52,597 nt of DNA from Puniceicoccales bacterium (GTDB lineage: Bacteria > Verrucomicrobiota > Verrucomicrobiia > Opitutales > UBA953). The position numbers and the translations under genes are program-made. How positions within the stretch are numbered: the first letter of the stretch is position 1; each line of letters begins with the position of its first letter. Shown in pieces: positions 10,864 to 23,700 of the stretch. Location of the stretch: assembly GCA_031273045.1 (NCBI GenBank), contig JAISSQ010000166.1, positions 1 through 52,597 of the forward strand. The letters run 5' to 3'. The notes beneath the pieces were generated by a model that ran no database searches, was not told the DNA's origin, and saw only the letters and a list, made by a program, of their open reading frames with translations.

Positions 10864-10872
10864 GGGCGCGGT

Positions 10873-11706
10873 TCAGGACACCTTTCTATCGACGCCGAGG
10901 ATGCTCGTCTCGTCGCCGGTGGCGCGCCAACGCTCCTGCCCGAAGAGGGGCAGCGGAGCGTCGTCGCCGGGTAATACGCTTTGGGAAGCGGAGACCGATT
11001 TGCCCACGCTTTCCATGAGTTTTGAGAAGTCGAGACCCGCGAGGCCGTTGCCGCTGTCGGGCACGACCTCGTATTCGCAGCCGTCCGCCATCGCGAGGCG
11101 GTAGAAGATTTCGGACTCCGGCGCGACGATGAACAGTTTCACGCGCTTGGCGTGGATTTTGTTCACGAGTTCGGGGACATGCGCGCGCTGGGCGGCGACG
11201 TTGATTCCGGTTTCGACCGCCTCGTCGGTGAGCAGGACGACGGCGCGGCGGCACTCGCGCGCGTCGCGCCACGGGTAGTCGAGCGCGATGTCGAGCGCAG
11301 CCAGCGGCATTTCGTCGCCGCCGGTGCGCACTTCGGCGAGCGCCTGTTTGAACTCGATGACGCTTTGCGTGAAGCAACGGCTCGCGAGGACGGGGTTGCC
11401 GAGGTAGAGCGCGTCGAGGACGGACACGTCCATGCGGACGGAGCGGCACAGGAAGCGGTCGTTTCCGCAGGCGTGCGCGAGGAAGTCGAGCCGGAAGTCC
11501 CAGTCGCGCGAGAGGTCGAAGCGCAGCGTGTCGGCGAGTTTTCCGATGCTTTCCTTCACGCCCTCCAGCATGGGTTCCATGGAGTCGGAGGCGTCGAGCA
11601 CGAAGACGATGTCGGCGGTGGCGCGGTGCCGGCGCGGGCGCGTTGGCGCGGAGGGCAGGACGAAAGTCGGCTCGGAGATGCTCTCCGCCTTGGGTGCGTC
11701 GCTCAT
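10873..11706 (-). CDS. VWA domain protein paired with the kinase
   Basis: A 277-residue soluble von Willebrand A protein. The MIDAS motif DASDS is at residues 38-42 in ADIVFVLDASDSM. The later TGGDEMPLAALDIAL supplies the conserved Thr/Asp region, and VVLLTDEAV is the next conserved strand. There is no signal peptide or membrane segment, so it should act in the cytosol. It lies between the giant autotransporter (50 nt upstream) and the kinase (9 nt downstream), all on the minus strand. The VWA-kinase pairing recalls TerY-type VWA/kinase modules, but the PP2C phosphatase of those modules is absent here. Role unknown; metal-dependent scaffold for kinase signalling is an inference. Confidence 0.85.
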   Translation of the reverse strand: MSDAPKAESISEPTFVLPSAPTRPRRHRATADIVFVLDASDSMEPMLEGVKESIGKLADTLRFDLSRDWDFRLDFLAHACGNDRFLCRSVRMDVSVLDALYLGNPVLASRCFTQSVIEFKQALAEVRTGGDEMPLAALDIALDYPWRDARECRRAVVLLTDEAVETGINVAAQRAHVPELVNKIHAKRVKLFIVAPESEIFYRLAMADGCEYEVVPDSGNGLAGLDFSKLMESVGKSVSASQSVLPGDDAPLPLFGQERWRATGDETSILGVDRKVS

Positions 11707-11756
11707 GGCTGTTGAGGGTTGGAGGTTGCGGGTGGTTGCGGTGGCGGGTGGCGGTT

Positions 11757-14700
11757 TTAGAAGCGCACGCGGAAGGCGGCGTTGAAGTGGTGGGCGGTCT
11801 GGCGGTTGAAGTCGTATTCGAAGGTGTAGGCGGCGCGGAAGGTCCAGTTGTCGCCGAAGTCAATGTCCACGACGGGACCGAGTTGCATGGTTTCCAGCGC
11901 GGTCGAGGGAGCGTTCATGCGGAAGCCGCTGCCGGTGTCGCCGGTGAGGCGGGCGCGGACGGGGGCTTTGCGGTCGAGCAGTTCGTGGGTGTAGGAGGCG
12001 TCGAAGCCGAGGCGCAGGAGCCACGAGGAGCGGGTGGGAACGCGCCAGTTCAGCCCGAAGCCGACGCGCCCGCGCAGCGAGTCCTGCGTGATGGAGTCGT
12101 AGTCCCAGCCGATGACGACCGTCTCGCCGCCGGCACCGACGCCGGTGGCGGCGTAGAGCGGCGAGGAGAATTTCTCGATGTGCGCGCTGACGTATTCGAG
12201 GCCGGCGTAGGGGGTGAGGTGGACGCGGTTGTTGAACGAGAGGGCGAAGCCGCCGAAGAGCGAGCCGCCGAAGTCGTAGCCGTCGGGGCCGTGGCTGTCG
12301 CCGTCATGGAAGCCGCCGCCGACGGCGGTGTTCCGGTGCTTGAGTTCGTAGCCGTTGTAGGCGCCGAAGACGGACGCTTCCGCGAAGAAGATGTCGTCGA
12401 ACATGTAGGAGCCGTAGAACGTGATGCGGGCGGAGTCGAGTTGGGCGCGCTGGCCGCGCGAGCCGTAGCCGGCGTCGGCGCGGCCGTGGGAGTAGCCGAC
12501 GTTGAAGCCGAAGACGACGTCGGGGCCGAAGTTGGCGTCCAATCCTGCGACGGCTCCGTAGGCGGAGTAGTCGAACGGACGGTCGTTGCTGCCGCTGGCG
12601 GCGCCGTTCTTTTCGATGATGCCGGTGCCGAGGATGTAGCCCTGAACGTTGTCCTCCTTACCGTGGATTTTGCGGCCGAAGCGCAGCGATTCGAGGTGGG
12701 CGCGGAGGGTGTTCGTGGCGTCGTGCGCGATGCCGACGGGCATGGCGGTGAGGACGCCGAGCGTCGCCGGCGAGGCGTTCGCGAAGGCGTTCGCGCGGTC
12801 TGCGACGCCGTCGAGGGCGGAGATGAGCGCGAGGGCGGCGTCGCCGTAAGCGGTGTCGCTGAACGAGGAGGAGCCGCCGCCGGTGGCGATGCCGTCAATG
12901 TAGTTGAGGAAGCCGCCGAAGAGTTTGCGGTCGAGCGCGCCGAACAGGTCGTCGTGCCCGATTGCGAAGCGCAGCGTGAGCGCGCCGTCGCCCTTGTTGT
13001 AGGTCATCAACTTGCCGGTCTGGGTGGAGTAGGCGTTGCCGGCGTCGTCGAGCAGCGTGAGCGAGATGTTGCCGGTGGAGTAGTTGCCGTAGAGGTTGGC
13101 GGCGCCGGTGCCGCCGACGGGGTCCTCGTCCACGAGGAACGCGATTTCGCCGCGCTGGGCGAGTTTCTCGTAGAGCGAGCCGGGGATGCGCACTTCGAGC
13201 GTGGCGGCGTTGCCGAGGACGGCGTTGCCGGTGTAGCGCAGCGCGGAGAACGCATAGCCGTCGGCGGTCTCCGCCAGCGCGATGCGCAGCGCGCCTTCGC
13301 CGAGGAAGTTGCCTTCGACGCGCAGGGTTCCGGGAGCGGCGGCGGCGCCAAGGGCGGCGGCCTGCGCGCCGGCGCCGGTGTAGGAGTTCGCGTCGGTGCG
13401 CGGTTCGACGGTGCCGCCGAGCCGGACCTGCAAGTCGCCGCGCAGCGTGCCGGTGCCGTAAAGCGAGCCGCCGGCGTTGACGCGCAGCGTCTTGACGCTC
13501 ACTGCCGGCGACGCGCCGTCGTCGAAGGTGCCGTCGAGCCGCAGCGAGGCGTTCGAGGCGATGGCGAGTGTGCCGCCGAACGTGACGCCTTCGGGCACGG
13601 TGTAGGTGACGGCGGTGGCGCCGGCGGTGCTCGCGGGGGCGAGTTCGACGGTGCCGTCACCGGTGCCGAAGTTGGTGTTGAGGGCGACGCTCGCGTCGTT
13701 CGACCACACGCGCAGCACGCCTTCGCCGCGCGCGTCGAGCGTCGCGTCGCGCACGGTCTCGGAGAGCGACTTGGGCGGGAGCAGGTCGGCGCGGATGGAC
13801 AGCGTGCCCTTGCTGGCGAGCAGCGTGCCGTTGAACACGTCGTCGCCGCCGCTCTCGACAATGCTGTCGAACTCCAGCGTGCCGCCGCCGTCGTATTCGA
13901 CGACGCCGCCGCCCTGCGCGGGGTTCGCGGAGACGAGGGTGATGTTGTTGCCGGTGCGGCCGGACGCGACGCGCGTGAAGCGCAGCGTGGCGTCGGGGTC
14001 GAGCACGACGGTCACGGGGCGCGAGCCGTCGTTGAGCCGGCCGCCGGCGGCGCTCGTCGCGCTGCCGATTTGGACGACCGCGCCGCGGTTGATTCGCAGC
14101 GTTCCCTCGAAGTTGTTCGCCGAACTGGCGAGGATGATTTCTCCGTTGCCGTTCGCGTCGCCCCGCGCGTCGAGCGTCGCCGCCGAGTTGGCTGGGACGG
14201 TGATTGCGCGGGAGAAGGTGATGGCGCCGGTGCGCGAGGTGGCGAGCGTGGCGCCGCCCTCGATGGTGATGGCGGAGGCGACGTCGAGCGCGGCGCGGGT
14301 GTAGCGGCCGTCGCCGTCGCCGACGCTCAACACGCCTTCGCGGATGCTCACGTCGGCGGCGCCGTTGGCGGAGCCGTGGACGGAGAGCAGGCCGGTGAGT
14401 TGGGCGGTGCCGGCGCCGGTCTTGACGAGCGCGCCTTCGCCGACGACGGAGCCGACCTTCACGTTGCCGCCGGAGGCGGGGGCGAGTTCGAGCGCGGCGC
14501 CGCGCGCGACCTCGACGGCGGGCTTGTGCTCCTGCACGTGCCCCGTGCCGTCGGGCACGAACGCGCCGTCGCCGAGCCGCAGCGTGCCTTCGCTGACGGT
14601 CGTCTTGCCGCTGGCGGTGTTGTCGCCGAGCCACGTGGCGGTGCCGGCGCCGGTCTTCACCAACTCGCCGGTGCCGGTGAAATCGTTCCCGAACGTGAAG

Positions 14701-17700
14701 GAGTCCGCGCGGTTGAGTTCGACCCGCGCGTTGTTCTCGACGGCGGCGGTGCCGAGCGTGCCGGCGCCGTCGAGCGCGAGGACGCCTTCGCTCACGCGGA
14801 CGACGCCGCGCAGCGAGTCGTTCGAGGCGGAGATGTTGAGCGCGCCGGTGCCGCGCTTCTCGAAGACGGAGGCGGGGACGGCGGTGGTGGCGATGTTGCC
14901 GTATTGGTCGTAGGTCGCGGGGATGCCGGGCTGCCCGTCAATCACGGCGGCGAAGGTCGAGCCGCCGGTGGTGCCGTTGATTTCGACGACGAACTCGGCG
15001 CCGGCCTCGACGATGATGCGCGCCTGCGGCGGGGTCGGGACGGAGTTCGCGCCGCCGCCGAGGATGAGTTCGCCCTCCGAGACGCGCACGACGCCGTTCA
15101 GCCCGCTCGCGTCGCCGGTGAGCGCGAGTGTGCCGGCGCCGACCTTCGTCAGCGAAAGCGTCACGCCGCTGCCGGCGACGATGTTGCCGGCGAACTCGGT
15201 GATTTCGCCGGCGATGCCCAGCGAGCCGATTTCAAAGGTCTTCCGGCCGTAGATGTCGCTCGTGAGCGTGCTGCCGGCGACGCCGGCGAGGTTGCCGATT
15301 TTCACGGTGCTCTCGCCGCTGATGCCGGTCTGGACGAGCGAGGCGTTGGCGGAGGTGAGGTTGAACGCGGTGCCGGAAAGGTCGGAGACGGCGGCGACGG
15401 AGATGTTCTCCGGCGTCGTGTCCACGAGCAGTTTGCCGGAGGCGACCTCGAAGGCGCCGTGGTAGCCCGCGAAGCGCGTTCCGGTGCCGTTGTCTTTCAA
15501 CCGCAGCGCGGCGCTGCCGGTCTTGACGAGCGTCGCGCCGCCGCCGGCGTTGCTGATGATTTCGCCCGCGAGGACGAACTCGCCGGCACCGTCACCGGAG
15601 TCAATTTCGACGTGCGCGCCGTCGAACACGATGAGCGTGTTGGAAATGGTGCGGGTCTCGGCGAGCGTGGTCTTAGTGGCGCGCGCGAGGATGCCGCCGG
15701 CGAGGATGACGGCGTCCGCGCCCAGCGCGCGGTCGTCGCCGACGGCGAGCGTTCCGGCGTCGAGTTCGACGCCCACGGCGAGTCCGAAGCGTTCCTTGCT
15801 GCCGGAGAAGTCGTTCGCGCCGTAGAGCGTGAGCCGTCCCGTGCCGCGCTTGATGATGTAGCCCTTGCCGGTGATGGCGCCGCCGCTGACCGAGTAGTCG
15901 AGCGCGCTGTTGTCGAAGGTGACGGCGCCAATGTCCACGCCGGCGGGGGCGACGGTGACGTCGCTGCCGGCGGCGGTGTCGTCGAACAGCGCGGTTCCGA
16001 ACGCGGGGTAGGAGGTGAAGTTGTGCGAGGGGTCGAGGAAGTTGGCGTCGGTCGTTTCGACCGACCAGACGGACTGCGAGGTGCCGAGACCTCCGCCCGC
16101 CCAGACGCGCGTGCCGGTGAGCGCGTCGCTGGTGATTTGGAGGTTCACCCAGCCGTCGAGTTTGAGGTCGCGCTGCGAGGCGGCGCCTTCGTCGAGCGTG
16201 ACGGTTCCGGCGTAGGTTTCGGTGATGGCGTAGTCGTAGTCGAGGCCGAGCGAGAGATTTTCGGGCAGGATGATGCTGTCGAGTTTGTAGTCGCCCTCGG
16301 CGTAGTGGATGAGGGCGTATTCGACGGGCGCGCCCGCGCTGCCGGGCTGGATGGCGTTCGCCACGAGTTCGGGGCGCAGCGTGAGTTTCGCCGTGCCGTC
16401 AATGACGAGGCGGCCGACGTCGAGCACGGACGAGGCGTTGCCGGCGCTGGGCGCAGCGGGGTCGGCGTTCTCGTAGCGGTTGAGGGCGAACACGAACTCG
16501 CTGTCGCCGCTCACGCGGACGGTGCCGAGGTTCTCGGTGATGATGCTCTCCTGCTTCACGACGCGCGCGGTGTGGGTCTCGACCTCGTGCGTGGTGGCGT
16601 CCGTCGTCGTCCACGTGTAGGTGATGATGTCGCGCACGGCGTAGCGGGACGCGACGCCCTCTCCGGCGGAGAAGAGCGGCTCGACCTCGCCGCCGGCGGT
16701 GCCGTCGCCAGCGGTGGTGGTCTCGATGACGACGCTCGCGACGGTGCGAAGCCCCGTGGTGCCGTCGGTGGGGACGCCCAGCGCGGCGCGCTTCTCGGCG
16801 ATTTGCGCGTCGGTGAGCGCCTCGCCGGTGTCGGGTTCGGTGACGGCGCCGCGCGCGCGCAGGTAGAACGTGTCCGCGATGTCGGACTTGTCGCCGACGG
16901 TCAGCGTGCCGCCGTTGAAGACGAAGTCGCCGCGCAGGTCGGCGGTGCGCAGCGAGTCAACGAGCGCGTCGCGCATTCCGGCGACCGCCTCGTCGAAGGT
17001 GACGGCGCGGGTCTTGTCTTCGCCGTTGGCGAGTTTCTCCGGCTGGCCGTTTTCGCCGATGACGACGCGGTCGGCGAGTATCGCGGACGCGGCGGAGATG
17101 TCGGGCGCGGTGAACGCTCGGTAGGCGCTGCCGGCGGAGAGGGTCTGCATGCCGCCGGCGGTGCCGAATGTCCACGCGTAGCCGGCGGGCGTGATGTCGA
17201 GTTGCGCGCCGTTGCCGACCGCGATGTCCGCCGCGTAGCGCGGGCGCGCCATGTTGTGGGCGACGCGCAGGATGCCGCCGCTGACGAGCACGCTGCCGGT
17301 GATGTTCACCGCGCCGTCGTAGCGGACGCCGCCGCCGCCGTTGTCGGTCGCCGTCGCGTAAAGCACGAGGACGCCCTCGCCCGCTTTCTCGAAGTTGAAC
17401 GCCGCCTTGCCGGTCTCGCCGATGGTGACGCGGTTGAGCGTGCCGGTGAGTTCCTCGCGCGCCGTTGACTCGTTCACCGGCGCTTCGGGCGAAAGGCCGC
17501 TGGCGGTCTTGTAATAGGTGCCGCCCTCGGCGACGACCCACGTGAGCGTGGGCAACGCGCCGCCGGCGGTGTTGATGACCGCGCTGCCGGCGCCGCCGCT
17601 GCCCAGCGAGAGGTCCGCGACCGTCTGGTTGTGCCCGTTCAGGTCGAGCCGGCCGGTCACCGAATTGCCGCCAAGGATGACGCTCGTGCCGGTGACGATG

Positions 17701-20700
17701 GTGCCGGCGACGATGTCGCCGGATTCGTTGATGTAGTCCGGCGTGTCGAGCACCACCGGCAGCGCGTTGTCGGCGCCGAGTTTGAGCACGCCGGCGGAAA
17801 TCGTGGTGCCGCCGGTGTATTTGTTGCGGCCGAGCGGGTTCGAGGCGGAGCCGGTCGGGCCGTAGTCGAGGACCCACGTGCCGGCGCCGAGCTTCACGAG
17901 CGCGGTCTTCGCCGCGAGGCGCCATTCGGGGTCGGTCAGCGCGACGGCGAGGGTGTTCTCGACAAGTCCGGTCGCGGTCGTCGCGCCGGTGCCGTTGCCG
18001 CCGAGCGTGAGGGAGTAGTCGTTGCCGGTGGAGCCGACTGCCGAGCCGAACGAGACGCCGCCTGTGAGCACCGCCGCGCCGCCGTTGGCTTCGATGGTCG
18101 CGCCCGACCCTTGCAGGAAGAGCGAGTGCGCCGCGCCGAGGCGCGTCACGTCGCCGGCGGGGGTGTCGAGCCGCAGCGTGCCGTCCGCCAGCGCGATGCG
18201 CGCGTTGCCGAAAACGTCGTTGCCGGCGACGCCGTCGCCGCGCACGGGCTTGGTGGCGACGAGCGTCGCGCCGTTCTCGGCGCGGAAGACGCCGGTGGTG
18301 GTGTTGAACTGGTTCGTGACCTCCAGCACGCCGTTGGGGACGGTGATGCTGGCGCTGCCGGTGATGAGCGCGTCGAGCAGTGTGCGCGTGGACGTGCCGT
18401 CAACCGTTTCGGGCGCGCCGGCGTTGCCTTTCACTATCGCGGTGCCGTAGCCGGTGATGGTGCCGCCGCCGGCGAGGATGTTGAAGGTCTGGACGACGAG
18501 GTTGCCGTTGAGGTTGAGCGTCGCGCCGTCCGCCAGCGTGAGGTGCGCGCCCAACTGCGCCTCCTCAAAACTGGTGCCGGTGCCGAGCACGTCCTTCAGC
18601 CGCTCGCTGATGTCGAGGCGCAGCGTCACGCCGTCGCCGACGACGATGCGGGCGGCGACCTTGGTTCCGATGGTCTCGGAGAATTCGGGGACGGCGGAGA
18701 GGGTCTCGTCAACGTCGAGGGTGTCGGGGTCGTCCGCGACGGCGGCGACGGCGGGGGCGGTGACGGTGCCGCCGCGCACGGTGAAGACGGGACCGCCGGT
18801 GACGTCGGGGTCGAAGGTGCCTTCCGGCGCGCTGGCGAGGGTGAGCGTGGCGGTGTCGCCGGTGCCGGCGGCTTGGGTGACGCGGGAGAGTTGCGTGGCG
18901 CCGGCGGTGGCGATGGAGGCGTTCGCGGAGAAGGTGAGGTCGGGGAGCGTGCCGCCGCCGACGCTGTCGAGGACCGCGCCGAGGCGCAGTCCGGTGGCGG
19001 TGTCGGTCGCGCCTTCGCCGGCGATGGCGAACGCGGTGGGGAATTTCTCGACGCCGGTGAGGGCGTAGGCGCGCGCGCCGGTGGTGGCGTTGGTGATTTG
19101 GAGGACGGCGCGGGCGGTGGTCGCCGCGTCGTCGCCGTAGTTGCCGCCGGCGATGTCGAAGGTGCCGGCGACGCCGGCGACGCTCTCGACGGTCGCGCTT
19201 CTCGGCGTTCCCAGCGCGGCGGGGTCGGGGACGCGCAGGATGCCTTCGCTGACGATGAGCGCGCCGGTCTGCGTGTTGGCGGCGGCGCCGGCGGCGAGGG
19301 CGAGCGTCTGGACGCCGTCGCCGCGCTTGGTGATGTTGAGCGGGCCGTCGGGTCCGTCCGCGAGTGTGCCGAGGAACTCATAGTCGCCGCCGGCGCGGGG
19401 CGCGATGACGAGCGTCGCGGGGCTGTCGCCAACGGCGTCGAACGTGGTGCCGTCCGGCTCGTAGGTGTTGTTGTCGCGAACGCTGGCGACGAGGCCGTCG
19501 CCGGTGAGGCCGCCGACGGTCACTTCCGCCGCGTCGAGCAGGAAGCGCGCGCCGGCGGCGACTTCCACCGAGCCGCCGTTCGAGGAGCCGCCGGTGGCGA
19601 AGGTGTTCGCGGCGACAAGCGCACCTTCGGCGACGCGCGCGCCGCCGGTGGCGTTGCTCGCGCCTTCAAGGCGGAGGACGCCGCCGCCGCGCTTCACGAG
19701 TGTGCCCGCGCCGCTCGCGCTGCCGGTGAGTGTGAGTTTGCCGGCGGTGACTTCGCCGGTGGCGGGGTCGGTGAACGCGGCGACGCGGATTTCCGCCTCC
19801 TCCGCGTCGTAGCGCAGCGGGTTGGCGAGCGTGAACGTCGCCGGCGCCGCCGCGAGTTGCGCGTAGGCGGTGATGGCGTTCGTCGTCGGGTGGACGTGCA
19901 ACGGGGCGGCGGCGAGGAGGACGCCGCCGGCGAAGGTGATGGCGCCGGTTCCCAGCGCGCCGGCTTCGGAGACGGCGAGCGCGCCGCCGACGAGCGTGGT
20001 GCCGCCGGTGTAGGTGTTGCCGCCGGCGATGTGCCACAGTCCGGTGCCTTCCTTCACGAGGGAGAGCGCGGCGAGGGTCGAGGCGTTGTCGCCCGCGCGG
20101 TCGGCGAGTTTGATGGCGAGGACGCCGCCGGCGGTGACGCCAGCGCCGGCGGTGTCGTCGTTCGCGCCGAGGACATCGCCGTCGGCGGTCAGAACGCCGG
20201 TGCCGGCGTTGCCGCGCAGGGTGAGGGCGCGCGCGCCGCCGCCGAGGAGGGTGACGGTCTTGCTGGCGGCGGTGACTTGGGTGGCGGAGGAGGCGTTCGC
20301 GCCGCCTTTGAAGAGGAAGCGCGAGCCGGGCAGGAGCGGGTTCGCGGCGATGGCGGTCGTCGCTTCGAGGAAGGCACCGGCGGCGCCGATTGCGAAGGCG
20401 CGGTCGGTCTGCGCCTGCGCGTAGTATTCCGCCGCCGGCGCGAGGATGAGGCCGCCGCCGTTGAGGGTGATGGAGGTGTCCGAGGCGCCGGCGCCGATGA
20501 GCGAGGCCTGTCCGGCGGCGCCGATGAGTTGGGCTTTTCCGGCGTTCGTGTCGCCCAGCAACTTGATTGCGCCGCCTTGGACGAGGACGGTGCCGCGAAA
20601 ATCGTTCAGGCCGGCGCTGCTCTCGGAGCGGGTGATGACGAGCGTGCCCGCGCCCTGCTTGGTCAGCGAGGTGTGGTCGCCGGTGATGTGGCCGCCGGTG

Positions 20701-23700
20701 AGTTGGAAGGTGTAGGTCTTCGTGTTGTTCACGAGGACGGAGAACGGTTCGACGTTCTCGGCGACGAGGACGACGTGGTTGGCGTCGGAGTTGATGTGCA
20801 CGTCGTCGAAAATCACCGCCGATTTTTCGATGACGGCGGTCGAGGCGTCGGCGTCGTGCGTGTAGATGGTGTAGGAGCCGTTGTCGTCAATCCACACGGG
20901 GCCGCTGCCGGCGCTCTCGCCCCATTTGTTGGCGCCGGTGGCGTTGCCGGGCGCCCAGTAGAGCACCTGCGAGACGGTCTCGATGCTCACGACGATGCTG
21001 GTGCCGGTGCCGGTGGAGAGGGTGATGTTGGCGCGGTTCGCGTTCTGGGTCTCCGAGAGGTCGAGTTCAAACGATTCGAGGAGGTTGCCGGTGGGGACGA
21101 TCGCCTTAATCAGCGTGAAGTTGCCGCCGCCGAGGGTGGTGACGTCGCCGCCGACGAGTTTGATGTAGTTGGTGCCGGTGGCGGTGAAGGAGCCGGTGAC
21201 CTCAAGGTAGTCCGTGTCAACGACGCCGTTGTAGTCCTCGCCGAACTGCAGTTCGAGGGTGGCGTTGTTGAAGGTGATGTTCGAGACGATGGCGTGCTCG
21301 CGGACTGCGGGGCTGGCGTTGTGGCCGATTTTGAGCGTGTGCCCGTCGGTGACGATGAACTGGGGCGGGGTGGCGGTGGGAACGTCCACGGTGACCGCGA
21401 GCACGGCGGGCGTGGCATCGTTCTCGCCGCCGATGACGGACACGCCGTCGCCGGCGAGCGTGAGCGACTGTCCGTAGGAGTTGCGCAACTTCAACTGCGC
21501 GCCGGCGGCAATCTGGAGCGACGAAATGGTGAAGGGCGACTTCTCGGTGATTTCGAGGACGCCCTCCTCGACGCGGATGTCGCCGGTGAACAGGTTCAGG
21601 CCGGCGGTGATGGAGACGGTCGCGCTGCCCGCTTTGGCGAGGGTGCCGGTGCCGCCGATTTTCTCGGCGGTGGCGAAGTCAACGGTGCGGTCGAAGAGCA
21701 GCGTGCCGGCGTCGCCGATTTGGACGGCGGTGTCGTAGGTGCTGCGGGGGTTGAGCGCGGTGCTCTGGTCGGTGAACGCGACGGTGCCTTCGGCGATGTT
21801 CGTCGTGCCGCCGAAATTCCACGTGCCGACGATGATGGTGCCGGTGCCGACCTTGTTGAGAGTCACCAAGCCGAAGCCGCGGGTCTCGCTTTGCTGGTGG
21901 TTGAGGATGACATTGGAGGTGTCGAGAACGGCGTCGCCCTGAACGTCAATGGTGACGCTCGTGGCGGCGGTGCCGGTGAGGGAACCGAGACCGACCTGAC
22001 CATACCATGCGGTAGCCCATGCGGCAGGGGTCGAACCGCCGGCGGGTGGCGCGTAAGACGGGTTGCCGGAGAGCAGGTAGGAAGTGGTCTCATGCGCGCC
22101 GGTGGCAGGGTTGTCCCACGACTTCACGGTGAGGGACGTGACGATGTTTAGGGCATGCCAGTCGGCGTTGATGCCGCCGCCCGTCAGGGCGGTGCCCGCT
22201 TCAAGGGTCAGGTTGGCGATGGGCACCCAACCGAGGCCGTAAAGTTCGCCGCCGGTGACGGTCACGGGGGCGGTAATCGTCACATCGGCGCGTGGCGCAC
22301 CCTGACTTCCGATGGTCATCACAGCGCCTGACTCGACCTGCACGGAGCGGACATTCTTAAAGAAGCCGTGGGTGTTGGTGTAATTGAGTTCGTAGAAATT
22401 GCCACCGGTGGAACCTGTGCAACGAATGTGGAAAATGCCATCTTTGACGATGACATCCCCGGACGGACCGCCGGCGTTCGCGGGCAAGTTCAGCACAAGC
22501 ATGCCCGGACCTTCCTTGACGAGCGTCAGCGGAACACTGGTGGTGTCGAGGATGGGGCTGGAGATAAACAATATCTCGTCGGTCGCTGTAATGGGGTTCC
22601 ACGACGCACCGTAAACGTCAACGCCGCCGGGAACGAGTCGGCTCCCTTCGCCGGTGCCGACGGTGTCAATGACGAGCGTTCCCGTGCTTGAAGTGATTTT
22701 CCCACCGGAGACGAAACTGTTGGCTAGGTCGTTCGCGGTGGTCGGCGATGCGTAGGACGTTATGCGCGAGGTGTCGAGGGTGCCGGACAGACGCAGACCG
22801 TTCCACAGTTCGATTCCCTTGATTTTTGTGGTGCCGGTAGCGGCAATCTGGTTCGCAGCAGTGGTTCCTCCGGCGATATCGAAAACGAACGAGGCGTTGC
22901 TCCAATCCACGTCACTGGTGCCACCGATAGTTGCCGTAGCCGTCGCAGAATTGGGCAGGAGGACGACGCCGGAGAAGGAATTCTCCGAGCCGTAGAGTGT
23001 AATACCCTTTGTCCAAGTTCCGCCGCCCCAACCAAGGACAAGCAAGCCGTTGCCGCTGACGTTGCCGTAAAGACGCGCTTCCCACTGTCCGCCAGAATTA
23101 CTGGCGTAATGCCCCCAATCGCTGGAGTTTCCGATGACGCCGTTTTTGCCGATGAAGGCAAGAGGGGCGTCAACTACGATGTCATTGTAGAGGATGTGCG
23201 GAACCTTGGGACGCTGTTGGGGACTGCTCTGCAAGCCGCCGTTGGGGTTGTCGTAGTTGACGCCCGCGAAGACGATTGCCGGCGGCGCGGTCAGGGAGGT
23301 GGTGTCGCCGATGCCGAGGGTTATGGGACCCGTTCCGAAGACGGTGTAGTTGTAGTAGGTGCCGATGGAAACGCTGGAACCGGAAGTCCAAGCGGGGTTC
23401 TGGACGAAATACCATTCTTCGCGGAACTCGCCCTCCGCGATGATGGTGCCGCCAGTGTGGGTATTGTTCACGCGCCCCTCGACCCAACCGGTGCCTTTCT
23501 TCGTGACGACCGCGCCGCCGGCGATGGCGTTGGGACCGGCGGGGTTGCCGGTGGTGTTGGCGGACAGGGTGTAATTGTGCCCGCTGTCGGTGTAGAATGT
23601 CGCCGCGAGGGGCTTCACCTCGCCGGAAATTACGATGCTCTGGCTGGAAGCGAGGACGGGGAAAATCGCCAGCGAGCCGTTCACGAACGCGGACGAGTTG

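Noticed and set aside
9304-11706. A complete TerY-P type triad
   Set aside because: VWA and kinase are present but no PP2C phosphatase gene is next to them and the kinase lacks an obvious zinc ribbon tail.
11643-17468. A 1941-residue plus-strand ORF, with further long ones at 17631-22151 and 23109-26153
   Set aside because: They lie antisense to the autotransporter, are repetitive (V/G/A/R/D-rich) and lack motifs. They arise because GC-rich codons on the minus strand remove stops from the complementary frame.
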